A stretch of DNA of 41,663 nucleotides from Betaproteobacteria bacterium (GTDB lineage: Bacteria > Pseudomonadota > Gammaproteobacteria > Burkholderiales > SG8-41): contig CANKUB010000028.1 in assembly GCA_947486575.1 (NCBI GenBank), positions 1-41,663 on the forward strand, given 5' to 3'. Under the pieces are notes generated by a model. That model had not been told where the DNA came from. It ran no database searches and saw only the letters and a list, made by a program, of their open reading frames with translations. Both the position numbers and the translations under genes were made by a program. This document shows, one piece after another, positions 1 through 8,760 of the stretch (its first letter is position 1; each line of letters opens with the position of its first letter).

Positions 1-1
1 G

Positions 2-130
2 CAACCTCACCGGCTACGCAAACATCCGCGCGGACCCAAGGCCCGTGTCAAAAAGGGATACGTGTCTCACCGCGCGGCTCAACGACACGTCGCAACCGCT
101 CGCGTCATCAAGGATGGGAAAATTATTTGA
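2..130 (+). CDS. C-terminal end of a transposase, IS4-type (partial, cut by window edge)
   Basis: An open frame runs in from the left edge and ends at TGA 128-130, giving 42 residues. The tail is very basic, with an RKHPRGPK stretch near residues 6-13 and HVATARV near residues 29-35. From memory, many IS4-family DDE transposases end with a PRGPK segment followed by a HVST/HVATAR segment, so this is probably the last part of such a transposase. The catalytic region is outside the window and no terminal inverted repeat could be identified in the 102 bp before the next gene. Similarity to a family tail is the only evidence, so the call is tentative. Confidence 0.4.
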   Translation, partial: QPHRLRKHPRGPKARVKKGYVSHRAAQRHVATARVIKDGKII

Positions 131-232
131 CCTTGAAAGGGCTGGGCTTTAACCGGTGTTTGAAATAACTGGCAGCAATGCGGTAAATTCGGGGTTCTAC
201 AAAAATTTCCGCTTCACCGCAAGGAACCCTGT

Positions 233-1030
233 ATGTCCATTGTAATAACCGCTCCGTCTACAGGCCGCGAGTCTGTCGCCGGTGTCGAGCTGGAAGTCCT
301 GCGCCGGGGCTCCGGCCAACCGCTGCTTGTGTTGCATGGCTTTCAGCATATCGATGCCCGGCTGCCCATCGTGGATTTGCTGGCGCGTGATGCCGAACTG
401 ATTGCGCCCTCCCATCCCGGGTTCGGCGGGTCCAAACGCCCGCCAGATATCGGCACGATGTACGATCTGGTTAATTTGTATCTGGCGTTTTTGGATACCT
501 TGCCCAAGGGGCCGGTGACGTTGATGGGGCTGTCTTTCGGTGGCTGGCTGGCTGCCGAGATCGCGTTAAAGGCTGGCCGGCGCATTGACCGTTTGATTCT
601 CGTTGATGCGCTGGGCATCAAGATCAGCGACCGTGAAACGCCGGATATCCTGGACGTATTCAATGCGCATCCGCAGGATGTCACGCGCAAGAGCTGGCAT
701 GATCCTGACACGCATGCGCCGCGCTACGATGACATGGAAGACGAAGAGCTCGTTACCCGTGCGCGCAACTGGGAGGCGCTGTGCCGCTACGGCTTTCACC
801 CATACATGCATAATCCGCAGTTGAAGCGCTGGCTGGGCAGCATCAAAGCGCGCACGCTGGTGCTGTGGGGCGAATCGGATGGTGTGGTCAAGCCCGCCTA
901 TGGCGAGGCTTATGCCAAGCTGATTCCCGGCGCGCGTTTCGAAACCATCGCCGCAGCCGGGCATCACCCGGAAATTGAACAGCCCGCCGCACTCGCTGCG
1001 CGCATGCAGGCATTTCTGCAACAACCATAG
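233..1030 (+). CDS. Alpha/beta hydrolase
   Basis: A 265-residue single-domain alpha/beta hydrolase fold enzyme. The HG oxyanion-hole motif is at residues 35-36. The nucleophile elbow is GLSFG, with Ser101 as nucleophile. Asp216 (GESDG) and His244 (AGHHP) complete the expected triad. No signal peptide or membrane segment is visible, so it is probably cytoplasmic. The ATG is preceded by an AAGGA ribosome-binding site about 7 bases upstream. It is followed after 29 bp by a luciferase-like monooxygenase gene and then another hydrolase on the same strand, so the three probably form a catabolic operon. The fold and triad are clear; the substrate (ester, lactone, epoxide or C-C bond) cannot be read from the sequence. 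Confidence 0.9.
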   Translation: MSIVITAPSTGRESVAGVELEVLRRGSGQPLLVLHGFQHIDARLPIVDLLARDAELIAPSHPGFGGSKRPPDIGTMYDLVNLYLAFLDTLPKGPVTLMGLSFGGWLAAEIALKAGRRIDRLILVDALGIKISDRETPDILDVFNAHPQDVTRKSWHDPDTHAPRYDDMEDEELVTRARNWEALCRYGFHPYMHNPQLKRWLGSIKARTLVLWGESDGVVKPAYGEAYAKLIPGARFETIAAAGHHPEIEQPAALAARMQAFLQQP

Positions 1031-1059
1031 TCTGAATCTTAGTCAGGACGAACAACACC

Positions 1060-2277
1060 ATGGATGTCTGGTATCAGTGTGAAATTCCCTATCCCCATGT
1101 CGCGCAGGATGTGCTTGATAAAGCGCCTTCCGTGCGTGCGAGTCTGCCCAACCGCTATTGCGATCCGAAGGTAGCGGCGGATTTGTTCGAGGAATGCATC
1201 GATGAATTCCTGCTGTGCGATGAACGCGGGCTGAACGTTGTGGCCATCGAGCATCATGCGGGGATCAATTCGCTGCTTTCAGCCAATCCCATGCTGGTGG
1301 CAATACTGGCGCGGCAGACGCGCAAGGCGCGCATCCTGAGTCTGGGTACGCTGGTGACGTTGCGACCCGACCCGGTGCGCCTCGCCGAAGAATATGCCAC
1401 CGCTGATGTGATCAGCCGTGGGCGGCTGGAAATCGGCTTTGTGAAATCCGGCGGCAGCGAGATGGCGTCGAGCAACATGAATGCGCTGGACAATGGCGAG
1501 CGGTATTGGGAGGCGATTGATCTCATCACCAAATCGCTTACCCAGCACGACGGCCCTTTCAGTTGGGAGGGCAAGCATTTCACCCACCGCCATGTGAATG
1601 TGTGGCCACCGGCTTTTCAGCAACCGTTGCCGCGCATGTGGTCGGCCACTGGCGACGCATCCACCTCTGCCGATGTGGGTCGACGCGGCATGGTGCATGC
1701 GCTGGTGCTGCGCGGTCCGGACGGAACCAAAGCCTCGTACGCGGCCAACCGGCGCGCGCGTGTCGACGCCGGGTTGCCGCCTTCTTCGACTGAGAAATTT
1801 GCGTATGCAGCGATGGTAGCCGTGGGCGACACTGAAGAGGAAGGCATGCGGCTGGGTGGCAAGCTGCTGTGGTTTCTAAACACCAGCATGAAATCTGCGC
1901 CGCAGTTTGGCAAGTTTCTCGCAGGCGGTGCGCCGCCGGAGGCAGCGCCGATGATTTATCGCACGCGTCCCAAGGCGAGCAGTACTCCGCCACCGGGTAA
2001 TATGAAACCGTCAATGGGCGGTGCGCTGATAGGTACCTCACCCGAGCAGGCCAAGGCTCAGGGTATTTTGTTCGCAGGCACGCCGGATTCTGTGTATCAG
2101 CAGATCATGGATTTCTACAATTTCGTGGGCGGCTTTGGGCATCTGGTGATGATTGGCCGGTCGGGTTTCATGAATCACGAAGAAACTGAGAAAAGCATCA
2201 ATCTATTTGCGCGGGAAGTGTTGCCGCGGCTGAAAGCTATTGCGCCAGTGACGGCGGGTTTCAATCAGGCGTCCTGA
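1060..2277 (+). CDS. LLM-class flavin-dependent oxidoreductase (luciferase-like monooxygenase)
   Basis: A 405-residue protein of the bacterial luciferase-like (TIM barrel, FMN/F420-using) monooxygenase family. An EHH motif follows the first strands at residues 64-66. A conserved SRGRLEIG segment around residue 125 is typical of flavin-binding LLM enzymes. The length is in the upper part of the family range. An AGGA lies about 14 bases before the ATG, further away than ideal. It sits between two alpha/beta hydrolase genes with short gaps (29 and 34 bp), so it probably shares a transcript with them. A monooxygenase flanked by hydrolases suggests oxidation to an ester or related product followed by hydrolysis; that is inference, and the substrate is unknown. 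Confidence 0.85.
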   Translation: MDVWYQCEIPYPHVAQDVLDKAPSVRASLPNRYCDPKVAADLFEECIDEFLLCDERGLNVVAIEHHAGINSLLSANPMLVAILARQTRKARILSLGTLVTLRPDPVRLAEEYATADVISRGRLEIGFVKSGGSEMASSNMNALDNGERYWEAIDLITKSLTQHDGPFSWEGKHFTHRHVNVWPPAFQQPLPRMWSATGDASTSADVGRRGMVHALVLRGPDGTKASYAANRRARVDAGLPPSSTEKFAYAAMVAVGDTEEEGMRLGGKLLWFLNTSMKSAPQFGKFLAGGAPPEAAPMIYRTRPKASSTPPPGNMKPSMGGALIGTSPEQAKAQGILFAGTPDSVYQQIMDFYNFVGGFGHLVMIGRSGFMNHEETEKSINLFAREVLPRLKAIAPVTAGFNQAS

Positions 2278-2311
2278 AGCCAGCGCGAAATGTGGCACGG
2301 GTGATGCCGAT

Positions 2312-3250
2312 ATGAAGCTCGATAGCGGTTTGGCAGCGCAGGCAGAGGCATTGAAGGCACGCGGGCTGCGTCCGTTGAATCTGACGAGCGCGCCGCTCGC
2401 GGATTGTCGCGCGATGACGGCACGTATCGGTGTGGTGCTCAACGAAGGCTCGGTGCCGCTGCAACGGGAGCGCGATCTCGCCATTCCCGGTGCCCAAGGT
2501 CACCAGGTGCCATGCAGGCTCTATCTGCCTGACGGCGCGGCACGACCGCCACTCATGGTGTATGCCCATGGCGGAAGTTTTGCGCTGGGCGCGCTCGCCT
2601 CGTGGGATGGCATGCTGCGTGAACTGGTGCGTGCAAGCGGGGTTGCCGTGTTATCCGTCGGTTATCGATTGGTGCCTGAGCATCGGTTTCCGGCGGCCTT
2701 CGACGACATGTTGAGCGTGGTGCGTCATGCTGCCCGAGAAGGAGAGGCGCTGGGTGTTGATTCATCGCGACTGGCGGTTGGCGGTGACTCGGCTGGCGGC
2801 AATCTTGCGCTGAGTGCGGCGCAGGCATTGCGCGATGCCGGTGCATCGTCACTCTCGTTCATGCTGTTGATTTACGGTGTGTACTCAACAGACAACACCA
2901 CACCGTCTTGGGCTGAACTCGGTACCGGCGCCGGGCTTTCAGCCGCGCAGATGGAGTGGATCTGGGCCAACTACCTCGAAACGCCGTCTCTGCGTGCCGA
3001 TGTTCGCGTGGCACCGCTTACCGCATCAATGGGGGGGCTGCCGCCGGCTCACCTCATTGTAGGCAATCTCGATCCGTTGATCGACGACAGCCGCGCACTC
3101 GCACAGAAACTCACTGCTGCAAACATTCCTCAAACACTAAAGGTCTATGAGGGGCTGCCGCACGGCTTTATTCGCTCGGGGCCTTACTCGGAAACGGTGC
3201 GGCGCGCACTTGCGGAATGTGCCGCTGCACTTGCTGCCGCTCTCCAGTAA
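2312..3250 (+). CDS. Alpha/beta hydrolase of the hormone-sensitive-lipase (HSL) type, esterase
   Basis: 312 residues with the hallmark features of the HSL (Abhydrolase_3) family. The HGG oxyanion motif is at residues 86-88 and GDSAGG contains the nucleophile Ser160. Asp254 (NLDPL) and His284 (LPHGF) complete the triad. There is no signal peptide, so it should be cytoplasmic. These enzymes hydrolyse short or medium acyl esters. The gene starts 34 bp after the flavin monooxygenase and is the third gene of the presumed operon; no strong ribosome-binding site is visible before the ATG. Family assignment is firm; the natural ester is not known. Confidence 0.9.
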   Translation: MKLDSGLAAQAEALKARGLRPLNLTSAPLADCRAMTARIGVVLNEGSVPLQRERDLAIPGAQGHQVPCRLYLPDGAARPPLMVYAHGGSFALGALASWDGMLRELVRASGVAVLSVGYRLVPEHRFPAAFDDMLSVVRHAAREGEALGVDSSRLAVGGDSAGGNLALSAAQALRDAGASSLSFMLLIYGVYSTDNTTPSWAELGTGAGLSAAQMEWIWANYLETPSLRADVRVAPLTASMGGLPPAHLIVGNLDPLIDDSRALAQKLTAANIPQTLKVYEGLPHGFIRSGPYSETVRRALAECAAALAAALQ

Positions 3251-3345
3251 CTGAATTCGCGCCGAAGTTGGGTGGATTGAGCGCGCATCGGCTGCGCGCA
3301 CGGCCTGTGATAAACTAGTGCTTGATTTCATTAAGGTTTTTCATC

Positions 3346-4497
3346 ATGTCCGGCAGCACACTCGGCACCCTTTTTTGTGTAACTTCCTTCGGCGAATCTC
3401 ATGGCCCGGCTATCGGTTGCGTAGTGGACGGCTGCCCGCCGGGCATGGCGTTGACTGAAGCCGACCTGCAGATTGATCTGGATCGCCGCAAGCCGGGAAC
3501 CTCGCGTCACGTTACGCAGCGCAAGGAAGAAGACAAGGTTGAGATTCTTTCCGGCGTCTTCGACGGCAAGACCACGGGCACGCCTATTGGCCTGCTGATT
3601 CGCAACACCGATGCAAAGAGTAAAGACTATTCCAAGATCGCAGAGAAATTCCGTCCCGGTCACGCTGACTACACGTATTGGCAGAAGTATGGCATTCGCG
3701 ACTATCGCGGGGGTGGGCGTCAATCTGCACGCGAAACGGCGGTGCGTGTGGCGGCGGGCGCGATTGCGCGCAAGTGGCTGCGCGAAAGATTCGGCATCGA
3801 AATTCGCGGCTACATGTCGCAACTCGGACCTATTAAAATTTCTTTTAAAACATGGGCTTGCGTTCACGACAATCCATTCTTCTCGCCGGATGAAAGTATT
3901 GTGCCGCAGTTGGAAGAATTCATGGATAAGCTGCGCAAATCCGGCGATTCCGTCGGCGCGCAGATCACCACCATTGCCTCTGGCGTGCCGGTGGGCTGGG
4001 GCGAGCCGGTGTACGACAAGCTCGATGCAGATCTTGCCTATAACATGATGAACATCAACGCTGTCAAAGGCGTTGAAATAGGCGCGGGTTTCGCGGCGGT
4101 GTCACAGCGCGGCACCGAGCATTCCGATGAAATGGCGCCCGAAGGTTTTTTATCGAACAACGCTGGCGGAATATTGGGCGGCATTTCCACCGGGCAGAAT
4201 ATTGTAGTGAATGTCGCGGTGAAGCCGACGTCAAGCATCCGCCTCACACGCCAAACCATCGATCAGCAGGGTAACGCCGCCACCATCGAAACCCACGGGC
4301 GACATGACCCGTGCGTAGGCATACGGGCCACACCGATTTGTGAAGCCATGATGGCGCTGACGCTGATGGATCACGCGTTACGGCATCGGGCGCAGAATGG
4401 GGATGTGGTGACGGGTACGCCAAAAGTGGCGGCGCAGGCGCCGGCGGAAGTTGTGGCGCAGTTGCGGGCAGCAGCGGCAAATAACAACGAAGCCTGA
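3346..4497 (+). CDS. aroC: Chorismate synthase
   Basis: A 383-residue chorismate synthase, which makes chorismate from 5-enolpyruvylshikimate-3-phosphate using reduced FMN, the last common step of aromatic biosynthesis. The family signatures are present: GESHG at residues 16-20, a conserved RPGHADYTY segment near residue 103, and the [14 protein letters not shown] region near residue 118. The ATG at 3346 was preferred over an in-frame start 24 bases upstream because it gives the standard family N-terminus (MSG.TLG..F) and has an AAGG about 9 bases before it. It lies 95 bp after the hydrolase gene and converges with the ABC ATPase gene, leaving only 10 bp between the stop codons. Confidence 0.97.
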   Translation: MSGSTLGTLFCVTSFGESHGPAIGCVVDGCPPGMALTEADLQIDLDRRKPGTSRHVTQRKEEDKVEILSGVFDGKTTGTPIGLLIRNTDAKSKDYSKIAEKFRPGHADYTYWQKYGIRDYRGGGRQSARETAVRVAAGAIARKWLRERFGIEIRGYMSQLGPIKISFKTWACVHDNPFFSPDESIVPQLEEFMDKLRKSGDSVGAQITTIASGVPVGWGEPVYDKLDADLAYNMMNINAVKGVEIGAGFAAVSQRGTEHSDEMAPEGFLSNNAGGILGGISTGQNIVVNVAVKPTSSIRLTRQTIDQQGNAATIETHGRHDPCVGIRATPICEAMMALTLMDHALRHRAQNGDVVTGTPKVAAQAPAEVVAQLRAAAANNNEA

Positions 4498-4507
4498 ACC
4501 GCTTTGC

Positions 4508-5554
4508 CTACTGGCGCACAAACGTCACCAGGTGATCAATCTCCAGGCGTATGCCGATCTTTTCGCCGATGGCGTGATTGTGGTGGCTCGGCACGAGTGA
4601 CATCACGCGTCCGCCGCCGGGTAGTTCCAGCGTATAAATAAACTGCGCGCCGCGAAAGGCCTTGGTTACGACTTTCGCCTGCATGGGGCTGGCATCATCG
4701 TGCTGGATATCGTCGGGGCGTAGCAGGACGTCAACCGTAGCGCCAGGCGGCGCTTGTATCGGTGTGTCGCCGGGTAATTCGCCCAGTTCGAGTTTGACGC
4801 GATTGCCTTCCAGCACGATGCCAGGCAGGAATACGCCGCGGCCGATGAACTCGGCGATCTCACGGTTGGCAGGTTCGTGATACAGCGCATAGGGCGTCGC
4901 CCACTGAGCGATGCGGCCTTCAAGCATGATGCCGATCTCATCAGCGAAGGTGAAGGCCTCATTTTGATCGTGGGTAACGAGAATGGTGGTGGTGTTCTGG
5001 CTTTTGAGAATGTCGCGAACTTCAATGGACAACCGCTCGCGCATTTCCACGTCGAGATTGGAAAACGGTTCATCCAGCAGCATCAATGCCGGGCGCGGTG
5101 CGAGGGCGCGGGCGAGGGCAACGCGCTGTTGTTGTCCTCCCGATAATTCTTGGGGGTAGCGATTTGCTGCGCCGTTGAGGCCAACGATTTCCAGCAATTC
5201 GGTTACGCGTGCACTGCGTGCAGCGCTGTCTGCGCCGTGCAGGCCGAAAGCGATATTGCGGGCCACCGTAAGGTGTGGAAACAGGGCGTAGTCCTGAAAC
5301 ACCATGCCGATGCGTCGCGCTTCTGGCGGAAGACGGTAACCCGCGCGGCTGGCTACCTGACCGTTGATGACGATTTCACCGGCGACGATACGCTCAAACC
5401 CTGCGATGCAGCGCAGCGCCGTAGTTTTGCCGCAACCACTGGCGCCGAGCAGGCAGGCGATGGTGCCGCTGCCCAGACGGAAATTGATGTCACTGAGCAC
5501 GGCGCGTGCGCCGTACGATTGCGTGACGTGGTTGATCTCAAGCGTGCCAGACAT
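4508..5554 (-). CDS. Iron(III)-type ABC transporter ATP-binding protein (FbpC/PotA-like)
   Basis: A 348-residue ABC ATPase. Walker A GASGCGKTT is at residues 37-45, the Q-loop Gln near 87, the LSGGQ signature at 137-141, Walker B LMLLDE at 157-162, the D-loop SNLD at 165-168 and the H-loop His195. About 110 further residues form a TOBE-like regulatory domain. Length and domain order match the FbpC/CysA/PotA group that powers periplasmic-binding-protein importers. It is divergent from a fused double permease gene, and the shared 155-bp spacer holds Fur-box-like sequences, so iron(III) is the likeliest substrate. No binding-protein gene is next to it. It could instead serve another oxyanion or polyamine; the Fur-like sites are what tip the balance. 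Confidence 0.85.
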   Translation of the reverse strand: MSGTLEINHVTQSYGARAVLSDINFRLGSGTIACLLGASGCGKTTALRCIAGFERIVAGEIVINGQVASRAGYRLPPEARRIGMVFQDYALFPHLTVARNIAFGLHGADSAARSARVTELLEIVGLNGAANRYPQELSGGQQQRVALARALAPRPALMLLDEPFSNLDVEMRERLSIEVRDILKSQNTTTILVTHDQNEAFTFADEIGIMLEGRIAQWATPYALYHEPANREIAEFIGRGVFLPGIVLEGNRVKLELGELPGDTPIQAPPGATVDVLLRPDDIQHDDASPMQAKVVTKAFRGAQFIYTLELPGGGRVMSLVPSHHNHAIGEKIGIRLEIDHLVTFVRQ

Positions 5555-5573
5555 GTGGCAATTATAATGGATT

Positions 5574-5592
5574 GATGATGATAATGATTCTT
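5574..5592 (-). promoter_or_regulatory. Candidate Fur box upstream of the ABC ATPase gene
   Basis: The 19 bases match the classical Fur box consensus (three GATAAT-type hexamer units) at 15 of 19 positions by eye. The site lies 20 bp before the start codon of the minus-strand ATPase gene, where a bound repressor would block transcription. Not tested against a betaproteobacterial Fur matrix. Confidence 0.55.
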
Positions 5593-5681
5593 GTTACAAT
5601 AAATTGTTGTTTTTTTTCTGATACTTAGCTCGGCAATGTATTGTAGGGGTTTGACTTGTGCTTGGCATTACTTCATTACCC

Positions 5682-5692
5682 ATGATTATCAT
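5682..5692 (+). promoter_or_regulatory. Candidate Fur box core upstream of the permease gene
   Basis: The bases ATGATTATCAT form a perfect 11-bp palindrome identical to the centre of the Fur box consensus, although the outer bases do not match (about 12 of 19 overall). It ends 17 bp before the permease start codon. Together with the site at 5574 it puts one Fur-like sequence in front of each divergent gene. Confidence 0.5.
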
Positions 5693-5709
5693 AGTGGTAT
5701 TCTCCTGAC

Positions 5710-7410
5710 GTGACCAGCACTCCTGTTTCTTTCGTTGCGGCGCCGCATTCCGGGGCTAGCGCGCTGCCAAGGCCGTCGCCACTGGCCGTGGTAGCGATGC
5801 TCGTCGCCGCAGCGATAGCCTTGCCGGTACTGGTTGTGCTGCAGAACGTTTTCACGCCGTCACAGGGTACCTGGAGCCATCTCGCGCAAACCGTGCTTGG
5901 CGACTACGTGCTTAACTCGCTGCTGCTGATGGCGGGCGTGGCGGTTGGCGTGATATTTGGCGGCGTGCTGACGGCGTGGATTACCACCATGTGCCGTTTT
6001 CCGGGACGACGCATATTCGAATGGGCGCTGCTGCTGCCGATGGCCATGCCGGCTTACGTCATGGCCTATGCCTATACCGATTTGCTGCAATTTTCTGGAC
6101 CGCTGCAAACGGCGTTACGCGAATTCATGGGGTGGCAAGGCTTGGGGGGGCAACACCGGTTGCCCGATGTGCGTTCGCTGGGTGGCGCGGTACTGATGTT
6201 TTCGCTGGTGCTGTATCCCTACGTTTACCTGCTGGCTCGCGCGGCGTTTCTGGAACAGTCCGACAGCATGCTCGAAATGGCGCGGGTGTCAGGCTACAGT
6301 CCGTGGGGCACGTTTTTGCATGTGGCGCTTCCGCTGGCGCGGCCTGGCATCGTTGCGGGCACGTCATTGGCGCTGATGGAAACGCTGGCGGATTTCGGCA
6401 CGGTGTCGTATTTCGGCGTGCAGACTTTTACCACGGGCATCTACCGCGCGTGGTTCTCCCTCGGCGACCACACGGCAGCGGCGCAGTTGTCGGCAGCGCT
6501 ATTGGGCTTTGTGTTTCTGGTGCTGCTGATCGAACGCGTTACCCGCGCACGTGCCAGTTTTTACTCGAACTCGCAGCGTAAGCAATTGCGTAATGTTTAT
6601 CAATTGCGTGGCGTGTGGATGCCGCTGGCTGTTGTGTTTTGTGCGATTCCGGTAGTGTTTGGATTCTTGTTGCCCGCGGGCATCATGCTGCACATGGCAC
6701 TGACGACAGGCGATGCGCAGTTTGGCGCACGCTATGTGCAACTGACGTTTAATACCGTTACGCTTGCAGCGTTGACGGCGACGCTGGCCGTGTTCCTTGC
6801 ACTGGCCGTGGGTTATGCCGCGCGTTCCGGTAGTGCGGTGGTGCGCGCGGCCAATCGTGTCGCAGGGCTGGGCTACGCCGTGCCGGGCGCGGTGATTGCC
6901 GTGGGCGTGTTGATACCCATCACTCGGCTCGATCACGCGCTGGCAGCAGTCATCACATCCATAACGGGTTCTCATCCGGGCTTGCTGCTGACCGGCGGTG
7001 TGGCTGCGCTGGTGTATGCGTATCTGGTGCGGTTTTTTGCTGTGTCATTGCAGGCTGTGGATGCGGGCTTGTCGAAGATCACGCCCAATATGGACAGCGC
7101 CGCCCGTTCGTTGGGCTTGGGGCCTGCGGCGACTTTGGCGCGTGTGCACGCGCCGATGTTGTGGCGTAGCGCGTTGGCCGCAGGGTTGCTGGTGTTTGTT
7201 GATGTGATGAAAGAGCTGCCCGCGACATTTGTCATGCGTCCGTTCAACTTCGATACGCTGGCGGTGCAGGCCTATAACCTGGCCTCGGATGAGAGGCTGG
7301 CCGAGGCATCTACCGCGGCATTGACTATTGTGGCTGTGGGACTGGTACCGCTGATTGCGCTGGCGCGGATGATATTGGATCCGCACCGCGTGTCGGGCAA
7401 GAGCCGCTGA
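5710..7410 (+). CDS. Iron(III)-type ABC transporter permease, two fused membrane domains (FbpB-like)
   Basis: A 566-residue inner-membrane protein with about a dozen hydrophobic segments. It is two binding-protein-dependent permease domains in one chain, as in FbpB/SfuB iron transporters. Each half carries an EAA-loop-like segment that would contact the ATPase: one near residues 215-240 (LPLARPG..AGTSLALMETLADFG) and one near 475-505 (HAPMLWRSALAAGLLVF). The reading frame starts with GTG at 5710. The ribosome-binding site is weak, so the exact start is uncertain; a downstream ATG at codon 31 would fall inside the first membrane helix. Its partner ATPase is the divergent gene. The stop codon abuts the stop of the convergent small membrane protein gene. 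Confidence 0.88.
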   Translation: MTSTPVSFVAAPHSGASALPRPSPLAVVAMLVAAAIALPVLVVLQNVFTPSQGTWSHLAQTVLGDYVLNSLLLMAGVAVGVIFGGVLTAWITTMCRFPGRRIFEWALLLPMAMPAYVMAYAYTDLLQFSGPLQTALREFMGWQGLGGQHRLPDVRSLGGAVLMFSLVLYPYVYLLARAAFLEQSDSMLEMARVSGYSPWGTFLHVALPLARPGIVAGTSLALMETLADFGTVSYFGVQTFTTGIYRAWFSLGDHTAAAQLSAALLGFVFLVLLIERVTRARASFYSNSQRKQLRNVYQLRGVWMPLAVVFCAIPVVFGFLLPAGIMLHMALTTGDAQFGARYVQLTFNTVTLAALTATLAVFLALAVGYAARSGSAVVRAANRVAGLGYAVPGAVIAVGVLIPITRLDHALAAVITSITGSHPGLLLTGGVAALVYAYLVRFFAVSLQAVDAGLSKITPNMDSAARSLGLGPAATLARVHAPMLWRSALAAGLLVFVDVMKELPATFVMRPFNFDTLAVQAYNLASDERLAEASTAALTIVAVGLVPLIALARMILDPHRVSGKSR

Positions 7411-7761
7411 TTAATCTTTCTCTTTGCCCAGAATAACTGCGCTGGCCGCCCAACTGATCACGCTATAGGCAATCGCGCCAAACACCGCGGGCCAGAACCC
7501 TGCAATGGTGAAGCCTTTGACGAACGAAGCGACAAACCACAGCAGCAGCCCATTCAACACCAGAATGAACAGGCCCAGCGTCACAACCGTGATGGGCAAG
7601 GTGAGTACCAGCAGAATCGGTCGTATGACCGTATTGATGATGCTCAGTATCAAAGCCACGATGAGTGCGGTGTAAAAGGTGTCCACGCGGATCGAATCGA
7701 ATAGATAGGGCAGCGCGAACAGGGCGGCTGCGTTGATCAGCCATACGAGCAGAATTTTCAT
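7411..7761 (-). CDS. Small four-helix membrane protein, phage-holin superfamily IV (YvlD-like)
   Basis: A 116-residue, very hydrophobic protein with four predicted membrane helices and a short charged tail (KEKD). The pattern, including an internal NTVIRPILLVLTLPITVV segment in helix 2-3, is that of the family annotated as phage holin family protein or DUF360/YvlD. These are chromosomal membrane proteins of unknown role, not true lysis holins. The ATG overlaps the hemH stop codon by one base (TGATG), so translation is probably coupled to hemH. It is the last gene of the hrcA-hemH operon. Nothing here indicates a prophage. Confidence 0.8.
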   Translation of the reverse strand: MKILLVWLINAAALFALPYLFDSIRVDTFYTALIVALILSIINTVIRPILLVLTLPITVVTLGLFILVLNGLLLWFVASFVKGFTIAGFWPAVFGAIAYSVISWAASAVILGKEKD

Positions 7762-8741
7762 CAGGATTTGTCCAGCGCTTCAAGTGCCATGCCGGTGAGT
7801 GTTTCGAGCCAGTCGTGGCGTTCATTCAGACACGCTATGTAGTTGTATTCGCCGCCACCGGCGCTGTGGAATATTTCTTTGCCTTCAACCGCAATTTCTT
7901 CGAGGGTTTCCAGGCAGTCACCGGCAAACCCGGGGCAGATCAGGTCGATACGCCCAGTTTTTTGTTTGCCCAGTTCGGTCAGCACGTCTGTGGTGTAGGG
8001 CTGAATCCACTTGGCGCGGCCGAACCGGGACTGAAAACAAATCTGGTACTGATGTTCAGCGAGATTCAGCGCTGCGGCCAGCAGCTTGCCGGTTTGCAGG
8101 CAGTGCGCCTGATAGGGCTCACCCCGGTCTATGGTGTATTGCGGGACGCCATGAAAGCTCATCACCAGTTTGTCGGGACGGCCTGCCGTGCGTTGGCGGA
8201 ATTCGCGCACACTGTTGGCGAGTGCCTCGATGTAGCCGGGGTGATCAAAATAGTGCTCGATAGTGCGCACATCCGGGTGGTAATCGAGTGTCTTGAACGC
8301 GGCGGTAGCGGTGTCGATAGCGGTGGCCGTGCTGCTGCGCGCGTATTGCGGATAAAGCGGCAGCAGTAACACACGCGCTATTTTTTTCTCTTTAAAAACA
8401 GCTAGTTGCGATTTTATCGATGGCTCGCCGTAACGCATGGCGTAATCAACCAGAATGTCGCTGCGTTTGCGCTCACCGAGATAGCCGCGCACAAACTTCA
8501 TTTGTTTTTCCGTGTGAAAGCGCAGCGGTGAGCCTTCTTTGGTCCAGATGGACGCGTAGCGCGCTGCTGCGTCTTTGCTACGTTTGGGCAGGATGAAGCA
8601 GTTGAGGATAATCCACCAGACCGGACGTGGAATTTCCACCACGTAAGGGTCGGATAGAAATTCCTTCAGATACTTGCGAACCGCTTCAGGCGTAGGTTCG
8701 GTGGGTGTGCCGAGGTTGATCAGGAGTACGGCGGAAGTCAA
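7761..8741 (-). CDS. hemH: Ferrochelatase
   Basis: A 326-residue ferrochelatase, which inserts Fe2+ into protoporphyrin IX to give protoheme. It aligns along its length with the E. coli enzyme as remembered: LINLGTP near the N-terminus, SFHGVP with the catalytic His197, and CPGFAGDCLETLEEI with Glu278. There is no membrane anchor extension. The only plausible start is a TTG at 8741, because an in-frame stop lies 9 bases further upstream and the next ATG would remove conserved sequence. This weak start and the 19-bp gap to hrcA suggest translation coupled to hrcA. Downstream it overlaps the small membrane protein gene by one base. Confidence 0.95.
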   Translation of the reverse strand: MTSAVLLINLGTPTEPTPEAVRKYLKEFLSDPYVVEIPRPVWWIILNCFILPKRSKDAAARYASIWTKEGSPLRFHTEKQMKFVRGYLGERKRSDILVDYAMRYGEPSIKSQLAVFKEKKIARVLLLPLYPQYARSSTATAIDTATAAFKTLDYHPDVRTIEHYFDHPGYIEALANSVREFRQRTAGRPDKLVMSFHGVPQYTIDRGEPYQAHCLQTGKLLAAALNLAEHQYQICFQSRFGRAKWIQPYTTDVLTELGKQKTGRIDLICPGFAGDCLETLEEIAVEGKEIFHSAGGGEYNYIACLNERHDWLETLTGMALEALDKS

Positions 8742-8760
8742 CGGGTGTCAGTGGTTTGCG

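Noticed and set aside
7411-7761. Prophage suggested by a holin-family name
   Set aside because: The family is a chromosomal membrane protein group and the gene is coupled to hemH; no other phage gene is near.
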